Shown here piece after piece: positions 43,528-56,199 of a stretch of 64,000 nucleotides of DNA. The notes beneath the pieces are model-generated. The model was not told the origin of the DNA. It was given only the letters and a program-made list of their open reading frames with translations, and ran no database searches. A program made the translations under genes and the position numbers. The DNA comes from Saururus chinensis (lineage: Eukaryota; Streptophyta; Magnoliopsida; Piperales; Saururaceae). Each line of letters starts with the position of its first letter. Within the stretch, counting starts at the first letter, position 1. The stretch covers positions 8,917,001 to 8,981,000 of the forward strand of contig CP141147.1 of assembly GCA_035235625.1 (NCBI GenBank), read 5' to 3'.

Positions 43528-43770
43528 CCACAAAAAACGTTGCTAAATTCTATATGTTTAGCAATGTTTTAACTAAACATCACCATAAATTAAATGTTTG
43601 TGACACAAAAATATTTTCACTAATAACAATGATTTGTGGCTCTTTTTCATATATGTCGTAAGTTAGTAGTTGCAATGAGACTTTTTTCGATGATATCGTT
43701 GTTTTTTAAGGCTCATTGCTATATATTAGTGATGCTTTTAAGACTATTAGAGACATTTTTTGTTGTAGTG
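43528..43770. mobile_element. Small CACTA-derived element, about 240 bp
   Basis: The right end is an exact CACTACAACAAAA terminus in inverse orientation (43758-43770). Inside are degenerate TTAGTGATG/CGTTGCTAA subterminal motifs in both orientations. The left end, CCACAAAAAACGTTGC, is a degraded terminus. No clear 3-bp duplication is seen. It is related to the 8960-12631 and 22558-24030 elements. Confidence 0.65.
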
Positions 43771-44996
43771 ATTTGGTTATAGTGAAATTATCACTCTTTG
43801 GGAGTATTTTTGGTATTTTATTATTTGTAAAAATAATATAATTCCAGTAAACTTTAGAAGTTTATACTTGTTGTTTATTAGTACAAATACTTAGCATTAT
43901 GATTATTTGTACTAGTTTTGTGAATATTTCTACTTCACTCTTTGAAAGGGCAAGAAAGGTAAATTTACTATTTTAAAATTGTTGTTGAACTTTTTCCACA
44001 AAAATTTTACAATAATATTCTTTTAATGAAAATTGTGATTACTAGAAGATAGTTCGTTACCACATATAATTAAGATACAAATATGTATAATGTTACTCAT
44101 TTAGGTAACTTATGTGCATCATTAATGATTATTTTGCATAGTCATATCATGTTTCCCTTCCTATTTTATGAGGTCTTAATTGAGTCTTTTTATAATCTAC
44201 AACTAAAGCATATGAGTTACATAGTTCCACTAAAAAACATCCATACCTTAAAAAGAATCATATACGGTGCTTTTGACAATTACTTGATGTATTCCACATG
44301 TTTCTTGAATTTATTCCATGGAGTATCCTTACATTCATTTAAATCAAAATAAGTACATACTTGTCAATTTTACTTAATCAAAATTTTCCATTGGTCTATC
44401 CTTGAAAACATCACCAAAGAAACTGGGGCCCTAGATCCCCCTCTAGCACCAGCCTTGAAGACTTTACATACTGCATCTCCAACAACCTTTGAGCTCAAAG
44501 TATAATCCAGGTAGTCATTTATTTGAAAGATGATTTGAACGTCATTGATATACCACACCTTGGCGAGGCTGCACTAGTAGATATGTGGGACTGGTTCCTC
44601 CAAGCCACATTCCTGGCCACTAGAGGTGGAGAGGGTAGGGGGTAGAGAGATGTTAGCCTGGCTAGGTTTGGTCTTAGGCGAGGCCAATGTCAGATGGTGG
44701 TCATTTCGTATGCAGAAAGTCTTGGCCTTTGGTCATGATAGAGGCACCACCAAAAAAATCCATGAGGACTAATGCAATAGGTGAGCATGGGCACATGTAC
44801 CGATGCAAGAGAAGCTCCGCCTTGGCCTGCTTTGATGGCAATGATGGCCCTTGGTTTGGGACAATTGTGCATCCATGTAGCAGTTGCTTCTTTTGTGGAA
44901 TCTATTCGGGGAATTCAGTGTTGATGGGAGTACTGGCACCAAGGGGAGCACCACTTTGAGGGAAGAGGGCCTGGGGTGGTGGCTGTTAGTTGAACG
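43771..44996. other. Unassigned sequence
   Basis: 43771-44370 is AT-rich with no feature I can name. 44371-44996 is richer in G and C and has several minus- and plus-strand frames of 60-90 codons (44370-44558, 44687-44959, 44690-44872) without recognised motifs. It may be a fragment of a gene or of another element. Confidence 0.3.
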
Positions 44997-46090
44997 TGTA
45001 AGAACATAAGTTTCCTTATGTTATGTGTTAGCTTATTTATCTAACAAAAACAATGTCATATATGCCTGTAAGTTTTGAGTTATTTTAAGTCTAAAGATGA
45101 AGTAAAAGGAAAACTCAAATTTGTGTTTTGATAGGTAAAAAAAATATGCACACAAATCACATTCACACTTTAGGGTAAAAGAGACATTAGCAGAAAAATG
45201 GGTTGAAAATGAAGACTTTTTGAATAAAAATTCAAATTTTTATCCATAGTGATGATTGCTTAATAGCCCTAATCAATTAGCCTTGACTGTACCAAAGTTG
45301 TTTGAAAAATTATTGACCGAACGATTGCTCAAATATATTGATTGAACGGCAAGATGAAAGTGTACACTAAAAATTCAACCGAGACAAGAATTATCTATCG
45401 CTTAGTGGAGGCAATCAATCGCTATGTGAAATTGAGAGAAATATATAGGGAACTTATTAGTCGATTGAACACTGTGATGTAAAATTACCTAAATTAGACC
45501 TTTCAAGGTTGATTTAGATTCCTAGTTGAAGACACATTCATTTTAAGACTTTGAGAGTCTATAAAAAGGGCTATGAACATGAGGAGAGCATAGAAGAAGA
45601 CTTAGAAAGCTTAAAAAACATGTGTGGAGTTACTCTAATTATTTCTAAAGAAAATTAGTCTGCAATTATTGGGTTTTGTCTATCTCAATCAAAAGAGTGA
45701 TTAGACATGAGATTAGTGCACAAAAACATATGTTGCACAGTGTTTTGTTGAAGATTTTTATGAAAAGGTCAAGGAGAAAGAGGATTTATTCCATAAGAGG
45801 AGATGAAAGATCTAGATTAATTGAAGAGCACATGGAGGAGAGAAGATCAAGTTGATGCCTATAAACAACCAAAGACTGGTTGATTTAGAATTAGAGTAGT
45901 GTGAAGAGTTAGCTATGTGAAGAAAAAGGACCTTTTGTTCTTTGTAAATGGTTATTTTGTAATATCTACTTTGTAGAGTGGATAGTGGATCTAGATCGAG
46001 TGTCCAATATTTTTTTCCTAGTTGGATTTTCACTTAAAATTCTTGTGTGTTTGCTTGGTAATTTGCTCGCTAATTTTTTGTTAGAACACA
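44997..46090 (+). repeat. 5' LTR of the Sirevirus element, right end approximate
   Basis: It starts TGTAAGAACATAAG. The block from 45060 to 45240 (TTATTTTAAGTCTAAAGAT, ATGCACACAAATCACATTCAC, GACTTTTTGAAT) recurs at 48480-48660, and the block at 45830-45870 recurs at 49250-49290. Confidence 0.65.
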
Positions 46091-46379
46091 TAGGAATTGT
46101 GCACATTTAATAAGAACAAATTTCAGTTTATTTTGTTTCAAAAGGGGAAGATAAATATTGTAACTAAATTGCGGGTTAAAGGCACTTTATTTTTGTCGGC
46201 TTGTGTTTGCTACATATAGATCACAAACCACCAAGTGTTAGCTACATTATTTTAGTATTTATTTTGTTTGATTGTGTTTTTGGATACCATGGAATAAAAA
46301 AACTTGCTTAACTTGTCTCTATTTACTTACCATAGAATAACCATGTTTTTGATGAATTGAAAGTTCTTAGTGCAAAATT

Positions 46380-46860
46380 TTGTGCTATAGAACATGAAAA
46401 TTCTCAACTTATGCATGATAAATCTTTGTGGATGACAAAAACCATGATTTGCTTGATAAAATTGAAATAATAGAAGAGGAATTGAAGACTTCTAATGCAA
46501 AATCTAAAGAATTTAGTAACAGTAAGGAAAAACTTAATAAAATATTATCTTTTGGACACTTTGGAAATAATAAGAGTGGTCTAGGGTATGTTGAACATAA
46601 GAACTTTAATTCCCTAGAATGCAATAAATTTGGATGATAATTATTCTAGTACTTCAAATTCTAAACGTTTGGCTATAAAACAATTCCCAAAGAAAGAACT
46701 AGTGACTAAATTTGAGCATGTGAAAAACAAATCAATGAAGAAGCCACAAATTGTTAGTAAGGATGTTAAAATTGACTTAGACAAATTACATTGATGGGTA
46801 GAAACTTGAGGGAACTTAGTGGAAAGGTTCAAAACCTTAGACATAGGGCTACACAAATGA
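46380..46860 (+). pseudogene. gag: Sirevirus gag C-terminal remnant
   Basis: The frame has IEIIEEELKTSNAKSKEF, a coiled-coil stretch, followed by LNKILSFGHFGNNKSGLGY, matching the LD.IL..G...SKSGLGY end of Sirevirus gag. It is broken. Confidence 0.6.
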
Positions 46861-47019
46861 TTTACAAAGAAACTCTCATAAGTTTAATAATTGTAATGAC
46901 TATCACAAGAAGGAACAACAGTTGAATATGAAAACACTTGGGAAAGATAAACATGATAAAAACTTTGAGTTATCTTTAAGTATTGATGAAAATAAAAATA
47001 ATTTGTAAAGAAGGAGGAA

Positions 47020-47244
47020 GTGAAATGTAATGTAGTGCACATCACTATGAAAACTCAACACTCTAATATGTGGTACGGAGATAATGGATGTTCAAAATAC
47101 ATGACTAATGAAAAATTTATGTTTGTAAACTTGGTAGAGAAATATGATGGTAAAGTTACATTTGGATATGAGAGTACCAAAAACATAGATGATATAGGCA
47201 CACTAAGAGTTTATGGATTGCATGATTTTGAAAATGTTTTGTAG
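47020..47244 (+). pseudogene. pol: Copia protease remnant
   Basis: MWYGDNGCSKYMT corresponds to the WYLDSGCSRHMTG protease active-site region of Ty1/copia, followed by VTFGYESTKNIDDIGT (family VTFGDNSKGKI.GIG). It is broken. Confidence 0.7.
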
Positions 47245-48240
47245 GTAAGTAGATTGAAAGTTAATATTTTAAGCATTAGTCAATTTGTAATTCTAGGTTT
47301 ATTCTAAAATTTACTAAGAAAGCATACTATCATTGATAAACCTGGAATGACATGTTAAAGGTCTAAGTGCACACGATAATTTTTATTTGCTTGATCTAGT
47401 TTACTTTGCAAACTTGTCCTTACTTGATAATACTTATTTGTGGCAACAAAGGTTATGACATGTTAATTCTATATATTTGACATAGATAATAAGAATAGAA
47501 TCATGCGAGGTGCCCCAATTATGAAAACCCTTAAAAACTTTATATGTGGTGCTGGTCAAAAGGCTAAATAAATAAAATCCCAACATAAAACTATAAATGT
47601 GTGAGAACTGAAAGACCCTTGGAATTGATACACATGGACCTAATACAACTAATATAAATCAAATGGCTAGTTTAGGTGGTAAGAAGTATATTTAGCTGAT
47701 GGTGGATGACCTATCAAGATTCGCTTGGGTAGATTTCCTTAGAGAAAGAGATGTTTTTTAAGCATTCAAAACTATTGCCCTTACTATACAAAATAAGAGT
47801 GGTCTAAACATTAAAACCATTAGAAGTGATAGAGGAGGCATATTTACTGCCTTTGAGTTTAAAGAATTTTGTGATGAATTTGGAATTCACCATAAGTTTT
47901 TTGCCCCTAACCCCACAACAAAATGGAATTGATAGAAGGACAATAAAGACTATTCAAGAGATGGCTAGAGTAATGTTAAATAAGAACTTAGCTAAACACT
48001 TTTGGGTAGAAGCTGTGAACACCTTATGAGTTATGGAGAGGTAATAAACCCATTGTCAAATACTTGAGTTTTTGGAAGTCCTTGTCACATTTTGAGAGAT
48101 AGAGAGGCCTTAGGGAAATTTGATAGTAAGAGTAATAATGAGATCTTCCTTAGATGTTCTTTGACAAGTAGGGCATATAGGGTGTTTAATAAAAGAACCC
48201 AAACTATCTTACCGTCTTCTAATGTGATTGTGAATGATGC
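47245..48240 (+). pseudogene. pol: Copia integrase remnant
   Basis: A YLWQQR.HVN stretch of the GAG-pre-integrase domain (about 47430) is followed by ERPLELIHMDL (about 47610), IRSDRGG-like sequence and the FTISFLPLTPQQNGIDRRTIKTIQEMARVML block of 47826-48029 (family FSAPRTPQQNGVVERKNRTL.EMARTML). Up to 48240 there is a RVFNKRT-like C-terminal stretch (family RVYNKRT). It is broken many times. Confidence 0.7.
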
Positions 48241-49300
48241 ACAGATCCTAATGGATCAAAAGACTTAAAATGAGGAAGGAAAACAAAAGGTTGATGATTG
48301 TTATGATTATAATGACTCACCTAATTTTTTTAGTGATGAAGCTAAAAAAGAACAAGTACAAATAGAAGTTTGTAATGATGATCATATACATGAATCTGTA
48401 ACTCATGATGTTCAAGAACCACAACTCCAACATGGTCAAGTACCTAATTAGTTTCAAATAATGTTATGAATGTGTATAATTATGAGTCATTTTAAGTCTA
48501 AAGATTATATTATGAAGATGGACCAAAAGGAAGACAAAAATTCATGCTTTGACAGGTAAAAATATGCACATACATTACATTCACACACTTTAGGTTAAAT
48601 AGACATTAGGAGAAAAGTGGGAGAGAGATGGAGACTTTTTGAATGAAAATTCAATTTTTTTATTAAAGAAATCAAACAATTGCTTGATAGGCTCGATTTA
48701 TCGACCTTAACTATATCACGGTTCTCCGAAAAATTATTGACTAATCGAACACTCAAATACATCGATTGAACTACTAAATGAAAGCGTACACTAAAAATTT
48801 AACCGAGACTAGAACTATCAATCGATATGTGAAATTGTGATATAAATATAGGGAAGCGATTGATTGCCCTTTGGATCAATCGATTGTTGTGATGTTGAAT
48901 TGCCTAAATTAGACCTTTTTGGGTTAATTTAGATTCCTAGTTGAAGACACATACCTTTTGAGGCTTAGGGGGTATAGAAAAATGGCCAGGAACATATGGA
49001 GAGCATAGAAGAAGGCTTAGAAAGCTTAGATAACTTATGTGGAGTTGCACTAATAGTTTTTTTAGAGAATTAGTCTTCTAGTTATTGAAGTTTTATCTAC
49101 CTTAATCAAAAGAGTTATTAGAGGTGAGATTAGTGCACAAAAATACATGTGTAGCATGGTATTTTGTTGAAGATTATTACTGAGAAAATCAATTAGAAAA
49201 AAGACTCATTACAAGAGGAGATGAAAGATCTAGATTGATCGAAGACACATGGAGGAGAGAAGATCAAGCTGATGCCGGTAATAGATCACAAACCAACAGA
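48241..49300 (+). repeat. 3' end and LTR sequence of the Sirevirus element
   Basis: 48460-49300 aligns with 45040-45870 of the 5' LTR. It contains CGATTGATTGCCC and CAATCGATTG motifs (48868-48895). Confidence 0.6.
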
Positions 49301-50999
49301 AAGTGAAGAGAGGGGCTGCAGGTAGCCATCACATTGCAACCACCTTGTCGGAAGCGGTGAAAAGTGGGTGGTAGCTATGACAATGGTGCAAGGGGCCTTG
49401 CCATTGGATTTCGGGGGATGCCATGAAGGAGATGACTACTAGACAATGGATTTAATCCCTAGTCCGGTCTCCCTTCGAAAAAATAAAATACAAGCATTGA
49501 ACTGGGACCAGTTCAGGGAGAAAAAAATATTAGGAAATGTTTTCGAAATGACCATTCTATCATGAGTGTCCTTACCATGTTCTATTTTGGGAAAAAATAT
49601 CAATCTTTAAAATAACTATTTTACACTTGTAGTTAAGTGGTAGTTTAATTACCTGACAATTCTGGTTCACGGTCCTACAAGTGGATTAAAAACATGGGAA
49701 AAATCTCAATGAGAGCTGAGGGTATACCCTAAGTATGGGAAAAAACATGGGGGAAAATCCAAGTAAGTCAATAATAGACTCTTTTTACCTTAGGGTTACA
49801 ATGTGAACCATTGAGAGAACCAAAGTCGGTTAAAGGGTTTATGACCACATAAAATGCCAAAAAATTATCATTGGCTAATGACATAAGGACTATCATTGAT
49901 CCCAATCTTAGACCCATTGGAGTTAAGGAAGGCACTGAAGTGAATGAGATAAATACCATAAGAGTGGACCACCCAAATTCGGGTAAATGGAAGCACATGC
50001 AAATTTGAGAGTAGAGCCTCGGGATAAGTCAATGACTTGAAATCAATAGAAGGAGAGTGAGATGAGTAGAATGAGCAAAAGGAGAGGACTGTATCCCATG
50101 TGGGAGAATTAACTCAAGGTCTTAAGGGGCAGTATATCCCATTTTCACATAAATGGATGCTCTAACCAGTGGAGAGTGAAGGCACCCTATAATGATAGTA
50201 ATGCCTTCAAATAGAAAGGGTGTGGCTAAAAGGTAACATGAAGACATTTATAGGTCACTGTGTCATGAGAATAGTCAAAAATGAAGGAAAGAACCTTTGT
50301 TTCTAGGTTTTAGGCAGCTTGGCACACATGTCTACTACACAGTACATGAGATTGCTAAGGTAATATATACATACCTTGCATGGCACATAGGGGACATTTA
50401 TCATCATGGGCTTGAATTTGGGTAGCCCTAGCCCTGTAAATGAGTTCAATGGGCCTCTGTTTATCACAATTAAGCTTAAGCCCTCATAGTGTAGTCTATT
50501 GGGACTTGTTAATGCATATTATTTATGTTTACTTACTCATATGCATGTTTTTAATATTGATGTGTTTGTAACTTATTACTAAGATGAAAATAATAAAAGT
50601 TAATCAAGAGGATTTTGGTAGCTTTGGATAGGACAAAAAAACTTAATAAAGATAAAAACTAAAATAACTTCAATGGGGTTTCAAACTGTTTTATAGAGTG
50701 AATAGGGGAGCATAACATAGTAACTTACCTGGGCTAATGAACCGAGAGTAGTTATGGGATTTTACCCTAGTTTTAGGAAAACTAGTAGGGTTTGGGATGG
50801 TTTTTGAGTCATAACTTATTGGATGAGTTTTCTATTGGACCTATTCATAGTGTCAAGAGAACCCAATTGGTTGGAATAATAATTTACTAGATAAAATTAA
50901 TCAAATCTAAGTTTCGAGTGTTTAGGAGTCAGTGGTCATATGGACCTTAGGATTTTATGGGTTCTAATATCTCTTGTCATTGATGAGTTTTCTCGCATT
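49301..50999. other. Unassigned repetitive-looking sequence
   Basis: No protein motif is seen. Phrases such as ATGGGAAAAATCTC and ATGGGAAAAAACATGG repeat (49690-49760), and a GGAGGGTGGAGATTG polypurine-like tract occurs at 51003-51017. It is probably non-coding parts of further LTR elements. The frames at 49768-49998 and 50974-51228 are not supported. Confidence 0.35.
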
Positions 51000-53250
51000 G
51001 TCGGGGAGGGTGGAGATTGTAATATTTGTACACTTTCTTCATCGCCACAATGGTTTGGGTATTAGCCTAGAGAAGTCTTTACCGCGTATTTTCTACGAGT
51101 CTTCAGAAGACCGTAGTACATATGAAAAATATAGTTGTATTAGCATCATAAAAAGCTTGTATTTTTCATCATGTGTGTCCATAAGAATAGTTGAGATCCA
51201 TTTCTCTAGTTTCATGGCATGTTTTTGAGGGCTCTGGGGTCAAACTATTGCGAGGGCAATCATACTTCCAAAAGTGGAAATGTGCAAGTGGGAATTTCTT
51301 AGACAATTGAGTGAAAGTTGTCAAGATCTCTTGGCTTCAAATTCTCATTTTAGAATTCGAGAACATAACGATGAGTGAGGAAGAGACTATTTCCAAATAC
51401 TATGATAAAATCTCTCACATAGTAAATACATGTGATCAATTAGGTGAACCCATTCATGACTACCTATTTGTGAGGAAGATACTTAGGTCCTTGTCTTCAA
51501 AATTCAATGTTAAGGTAGCTGCAATAAATGAATCCAAGAAGATATATACCTTAGACATTGAGGAGCTCATAGGAAAATTGAGAACTTTTGAGATGCAAGA
51601 TGAGTCTTATGAAAATAAGAAAGAATTGTTTGAGAAAACAAAAGGGAAGCAAATAGCTTTAAAAACCAAAAAGAAGTTACCTAAGAAATCTAAGGCTTTC
51701 AACACCCAAGAAGAATTTGACAAGAATGAAAGTGAGGATAAACAATTAGTCAATTTCGCTAAGACATTCAAGAAGTTTTTGAAAAGTCAGATTTTTAAGG
51801 GTCATAAAAAGGGACAAACTTTAGGGAGAAAACAAGGAGAGATTAGGGATGACAAAAGTAATAAATATGACAAGAAGAACATGAAATATTTTGTGTGGTA
51901 AATTGGGAGACTTTGTTGCATACTGTCCTAGCCAACAATCAACAATCAGATAGTTCTTCTAAGAATAGATCTAGACGGTTTGATGGTCAAGAAAGAAAGA
52001 AGGGGAAAGTCTTCCAAACTACCTTCTCTGATGATATCTCATGTGACAATGATGAGTTGTATAACTACACTGCCTTCCATACAAGTGTGAAGGAAGTTAG
52101 TTCTTTTGAAGAGTCTCATGAGTCAAATTCTGATCATTTGAGGTTAGATTCCATTTTTTATTTTCCTTACGAGTATAAGAATTTTCTTCAAGAAGTCATG
52201 ATTTTAACTAGAAAAACTAGGAATCTTGAGAGGGAGTTGAAGAAGAAGGATAAGGAACTTGAATCTGACTCTCAAGAGCAATCAAGTTGACAAAGTTTAA
52301 TAAGAACTGGTGAGTGAGGTTACAAGCCATAAGGTTGAGCTTGAAAAGGAAAGAAACAAGCTAGATGGTTTAAAGAGTGGGAGGAAATTATTAAAGACCA
52401 TGATTAGCATTGATGAAACTGATGGAAAGGGTATAAATTTCAAAGCTTCAATGTATACTCAAACCTACTAACTTTGTGAGGGCTAAAGAGAGACCAAACC
52501 TCCAAGGTAGTACCCAACCTACCAAAGCCAAGAGGGAGAGTGCTGAAATTGAAATTTAGTCCTGTTGGAGTGTGTGACATTTACCACAAAGACATACTAG
52601 ATTGTAGTGCCAAAACAACTACCCTCACGAACCTAGTTCTAGAAGAAAGGTGCAGAGATCTCCATCATAACAAACCCAAGGTTACCCACCAAGTATATGA
52701 GCATAACATGAAGATGGTGTGGGTAAAAAAACTTGATCTTCAAGCATTGAATGATTAAATAGAGAAAATTAGCAAAATGCCCTTAAATTGCTTTAGGATA
52801 GGATGACTAGGCAAGACTAAGGAGTCAAAAATCTCTACTTATTGATTATTTTCTTTGTCCATGAGTTAATACTTCCTATATTTTCAACAAACATATTTTT
52901 AGTTTTTATTTTATTATGCTTTGTTTTCATGTTGTTTTTCTTCACAAGTTTTGAATGAAAAAAATTAGAAAATTTTCAAAAATAAAAACAATAGTTTTTT
53001 CTAAGTTTTATTGCTTAATGTTCTTTGTGTTTGTTTTTGAATATGCTCAGCTCATGAATTAAATGTCATTAATTATCCCTTAAGCTTAAAAACCATGATG
53101 TGTGGTTAAAATAATTTAACTAAGAGATGAATGCACCAAGGAGGATGACGATCAATTTGGTTTTCTTTTGCTTGATATTGGAATTCTCTACTTTTAAAAA
53201 CTTACACACATCAAGTTAAACTTGAGTCAATTTCATGAGTGGAGGAGATC
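51000..53250 (+). mobile_element. Sirevirus gag-side fragment, plus strand
   Basis: It contains a fairly long gag remnant (51311-52290), a decayed continuation to about 52760, and an AT-rich spacer whose sequence recurs inverted at 43280-43500. No LTR could be assigned to it. Confidence 0.6.
51311..52290 (+). pseudogene. gag: Sirevirus gag remnant
   Basis: 51311-51901 gives EFENITMSEEETISKYYDKI, LGEPIHDYLFVRKILRSLSSKFNVKVAAI and LDIEELIGKLRTFEM, the typical Sirevirus/copia gag core. A Lys-rich stretch follows. Near 51880-51930 is a degenerate zinc-knuckle region, and 51895-52290 has the acidic stretch and coiled-coil of the gag C-terminal half. It is the best-preserved gag of the window but still broken. 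Confidence 0.75.
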
Positions 53251-53266
53251 AAGAGAGTGGTATGCA
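52291..53266. other. Decayed Sirevirus sequence and AT-rich spacer
   Basis: 52291-52760 keeps short gag-like or protease-proximal frames (52540-52758) without a clear motif. 52770-53260 is AT-rich and homologous to the inverted stretch 43500-43280. Confidence 0.45.
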
Positions 53267-53960
53267 TGATTTTTATACAATTTACACACCTATTTACCTT
53301 ATTTTCTAGTGTATGATTAGGTTAATTAGGGTTTATTTATATTAAGATAGATATTAGTGGTGTGATTTAATTATTAGTTAACTTGGGCAATGTTAATTGT
53401 TTAGGGGTGTATTTGAATAAAATCAATGTTCTGCATATGTCTTAAATATTTGAATTATGATTATTTATGTGATTTAGGTGATGCACACTTCCCAAGGCAT
53501 TTGGACAATGTTTAAAAAATTTTACAATACTCTAGACATGCTTAAAAGTGATTTGGACAACTTTTTGGAGTTATGGACACATTGGAAATATGTATGGATA
53601 TGAACAGAAGAGCTTAATCAATAGAGAAGAAATCCGAATGAGTTCTTTGACAGAAACATCAAGATTACAGTTATTTTAATTTGGGTGAAATTGAGTACAA
53701 ATTTGAGCAAATAAATTAGGCATTTCAATTCCCATTTCAATTTCGTTAATGAAGAATATGTTTAAAGTTTAAAATTGAAAAATGAGAGCTGATTTTTGTG
53801 GCTACCATTGTTGAACACGAATAAGAGAGAATAAAGAAAGGAAACCGGAAATAAAGTGGGAAAGAATTGAGCAACAAGAAAGCTTATAAAAGGAATGCTT
53901 AAACATAGCAAGAAGCTCTTATTTTGGGACAGAATTGGGCACTTAAACAAGGAAAGAAGT
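53267..53960 (+). repeat. Athila-related LTR fragment
   Basis: It begins TGATTTTTATACAATTTACAC and aligns with the LTR starts at 3817 and 4670 (shared CACACCTATTTACCTTATTT and GTATTTGAATAAAAT segments). Similarity is readable for about 160-200 bases. The remainder up to about 53960 is assigned by position only. Confidence 0.5.
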
Positions 53961-54699
53961 GCTACTCAGATTTTATTTAAACACTACAGTAGAGAATTAC
54001 AAGGAAAGGAGTGCTACTCAAATTTTATTTAAACATGACAGCAGCGAATTTCCCTAGTTGGATTTTTTCTCTCAAAAATTTTCCCCCACTCCTATATTTC
54101 GTCCAACTCTAGCCCTTATAAGTCTCTCAAAATGGAAAGGGTTAAAGGAACCAAGTTTGGAACAACTATTCCGGAAGCCTAATCTAGGCAACTTTTCATA
54201 GATCGATGGGTGATTGATCATTCAGGTCACATGATGAATGAAATTCAAATAGATTTACCCTTTAATAAGGGATTCGATCGATTGTTCTCTTAGTTAAAAA
54301 TATGAAAAACCACTCATTAGCTTATCGATCCATTCCCAAGGCATGTTCAAAAGAGAATGTGCAAAATAGTTCGATCATTTTGGAAAGCATTTGTGATTTT
54401 TCACCATTTTTATCCAAAATAATTAAAAAAAAAATTCTAAGATTTTTCTAGTTACAAACTAAGTGTTTTGTGCATGTGTGTATGAGTTAAATTTACCTTT
54501 AATTAAACACTTTGTTCAGTCTTCAATCTTGATCTTTCATAACTCGTTATCTCCTATTTTTTAAGTCAATCAATTCTAAATTTGAATCAATCACATAACT
54601 AATTTAATGAAATTCTAAAAAACTTAAACACATGATTCAACATAGTTTTAATCAACGAAATTCAGCCAATTACAAAACATATTCTCATATGTTATAATA
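53961..54699 (-). repeat. Sirevirus-type LTR piece, minus strand
   Basis: The start on the minus strand lies at about 54699 (TTATAACATATGAGAATATG). It aligns with the LTR start at 61900 (TGTTAGAACATATG) over about 230 bases. GATCGATTG motifs lie at 54205-54290 and a TATA-like CTTATAAG at 54115-54122. A direct repeat of about 55 bp (AGTGCTACTCAAATTTTATTT) occurs at 53965-54045. Confidence 0.5.
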
Positions 54700-55592
54700 A
54701 GAAGATATAAAACTTACAAAGACCCAACATTACCATAATACTTGAAGTTCGTCTCTTGTTGTCCCTTGGCTACCAAAGTCATTCTTGTTAGTTGTGAATA
54801 TTGTCTTTTGTCTTTTCTTTGCTTAGAATGATCTCTTGCTAAAGCTTCAATCAAAGTCAATATTAATTTGTTCCATCTCCAACTCTTGTGTGTGATGACC
54901 TACTTTATCATGTGTGTAGCAATTCACAAAACTCAATTCATAAAGTAATTATGAATCGAGCCCTCTCACCTTTCTTTTGATAAATCGTTCAACTCACAAT
55001 AGCGATGGAAGAACTATTTTCTCAACGCATTCAGAGAAGAATCCTAAATCTCTCTATAAGTTTTGATGGCTTCCACTTGTACGTTACTACTACCAAACAC
55101 CCCTTATATTGCCCAAAGTCGGTTTAGGAGTTAGACTTTAATTAGAAATCAAATTCCACTCAAAATGATCAATTTCTCTTTGTTGAGGGTCACTATAGTG
55201 CCTCTAGCTCAAATACCTAAAAAGGCAAAGAACTACAAGATATGGCATCCAATGCGGAGGAAATTAAAATCTAATGCTTGCGCAAAACACAAATCAATCA
55301 CAACAAAAATCAACACATGAGATTTTCAATGTGGAAATCCAAACTAGAAAAAATCACACAACTTTTCTTTTAGCTTAAACAAATATTCTATGAAGATATA
55401 GATATTACAAGATTCAAAGTTACCAACATCTCCTAACCTAGATATCCTTCTTGGTGCTTTTCCCTTCAAACGTGACCTTTGTCTTCTTCTTCTTCATTAG
55501 CACAATCCTCAATCAAAGTCCTTGATCTTTACAAAGCTTTAACCAAAGTCCTTCTTGATTTTGATCGAGCAATCTCCTTGTGTGTGGTGGGG
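54700..55592 (-). repeat. Sirevirus-type LTR and adjoining sequence, left of the solo LTR
   Basis: Two related blocks (54840-54890 and 55500-55590, each with AAAGCTT.AA.CAAAGTC then TTGTGTGTG) suggest parts of two LTR copies. TTATAT near 55105 and TTATATAA near 60424 mark the corresponding promoter regions. The sequence at 55592 resumes at 60262 after the solo LTR. Confidence 0.4.
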
Positions 55593-55598
55593 TGTGAA
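55593..55598. repeat. Target-site duplication TGTGAA, left
   Basis: Exact copy at 60256-60261. Five of these bases would be the usual length; the sixth may be coincidence at the LTR border. Confidence 0.8.
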
Positions 55599-56199
55599 TG
55601 TGACGCCAGAGAATTTTTATCACATTTTCTCAAAATTCACGGAAAAGTTTTGCAATATAACAGTTGTAAATAGGGAAAAATGACGAATACCAAACCTGTG
55701 AAAGTAATTTTTATAATTTCAAACATCATACATTAGTTTTTCCCATTCAAATTTTTACTCATTAGATCAAACATTGTATGGCCAAACCAAACATCCTCAG
55801 GCGCTACTCGAAAATAAACATACGAATAAATTGCTATGATCATCGACTTTAAATACAAATCTCTCTCAGGCATCCCTGAGTGCAAGTCCTATAATAGTCC
55901 AAAGTCTAATCTAAATAACAAATCTAGAAAACATAAACACTTTAACTCTCATCTCCATAATACAAGAGATCGTGGCATAAACATTACTCGCAGTGAGTCA
56001 GGGACATACCTGAGCCAAAGGGAATCAATCCATCGCAAAAATGAGCATCCATCTCTCGAAGCTCTCTGCCACAAACCTGTAAAAGCATCCCAAACAACGA
56101 GGCTAAAAAATAGGGTAATGAGTATTTTCATACTCCGTAGGAAAATACCTAGTAGGGGAGTTATAAACAGTGAACTCATTAAGTCCATACATAGATGCG

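Larger units (their letters stand above)
44997..49300 (+). mobile_element. Sirevirus (Ty1/copia) element, incomplete
   Basis: Order: 5' LTR (44997 to about 46090), gag C-terminal remnant (46380-46860), protease remnant (47020-47244), integrase remnant (about 47340-48230), then 3' LTR sequence (about 48460-49300). The order protease before integrase, with no RT before it, is Ty1/copia. The gag type and the LTR motif set point to Sireviruses. RT and RNase H are not seen. The element is broken in many places. The LTR copies differ enough to suggest considerable age. Confidence 0.7.
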
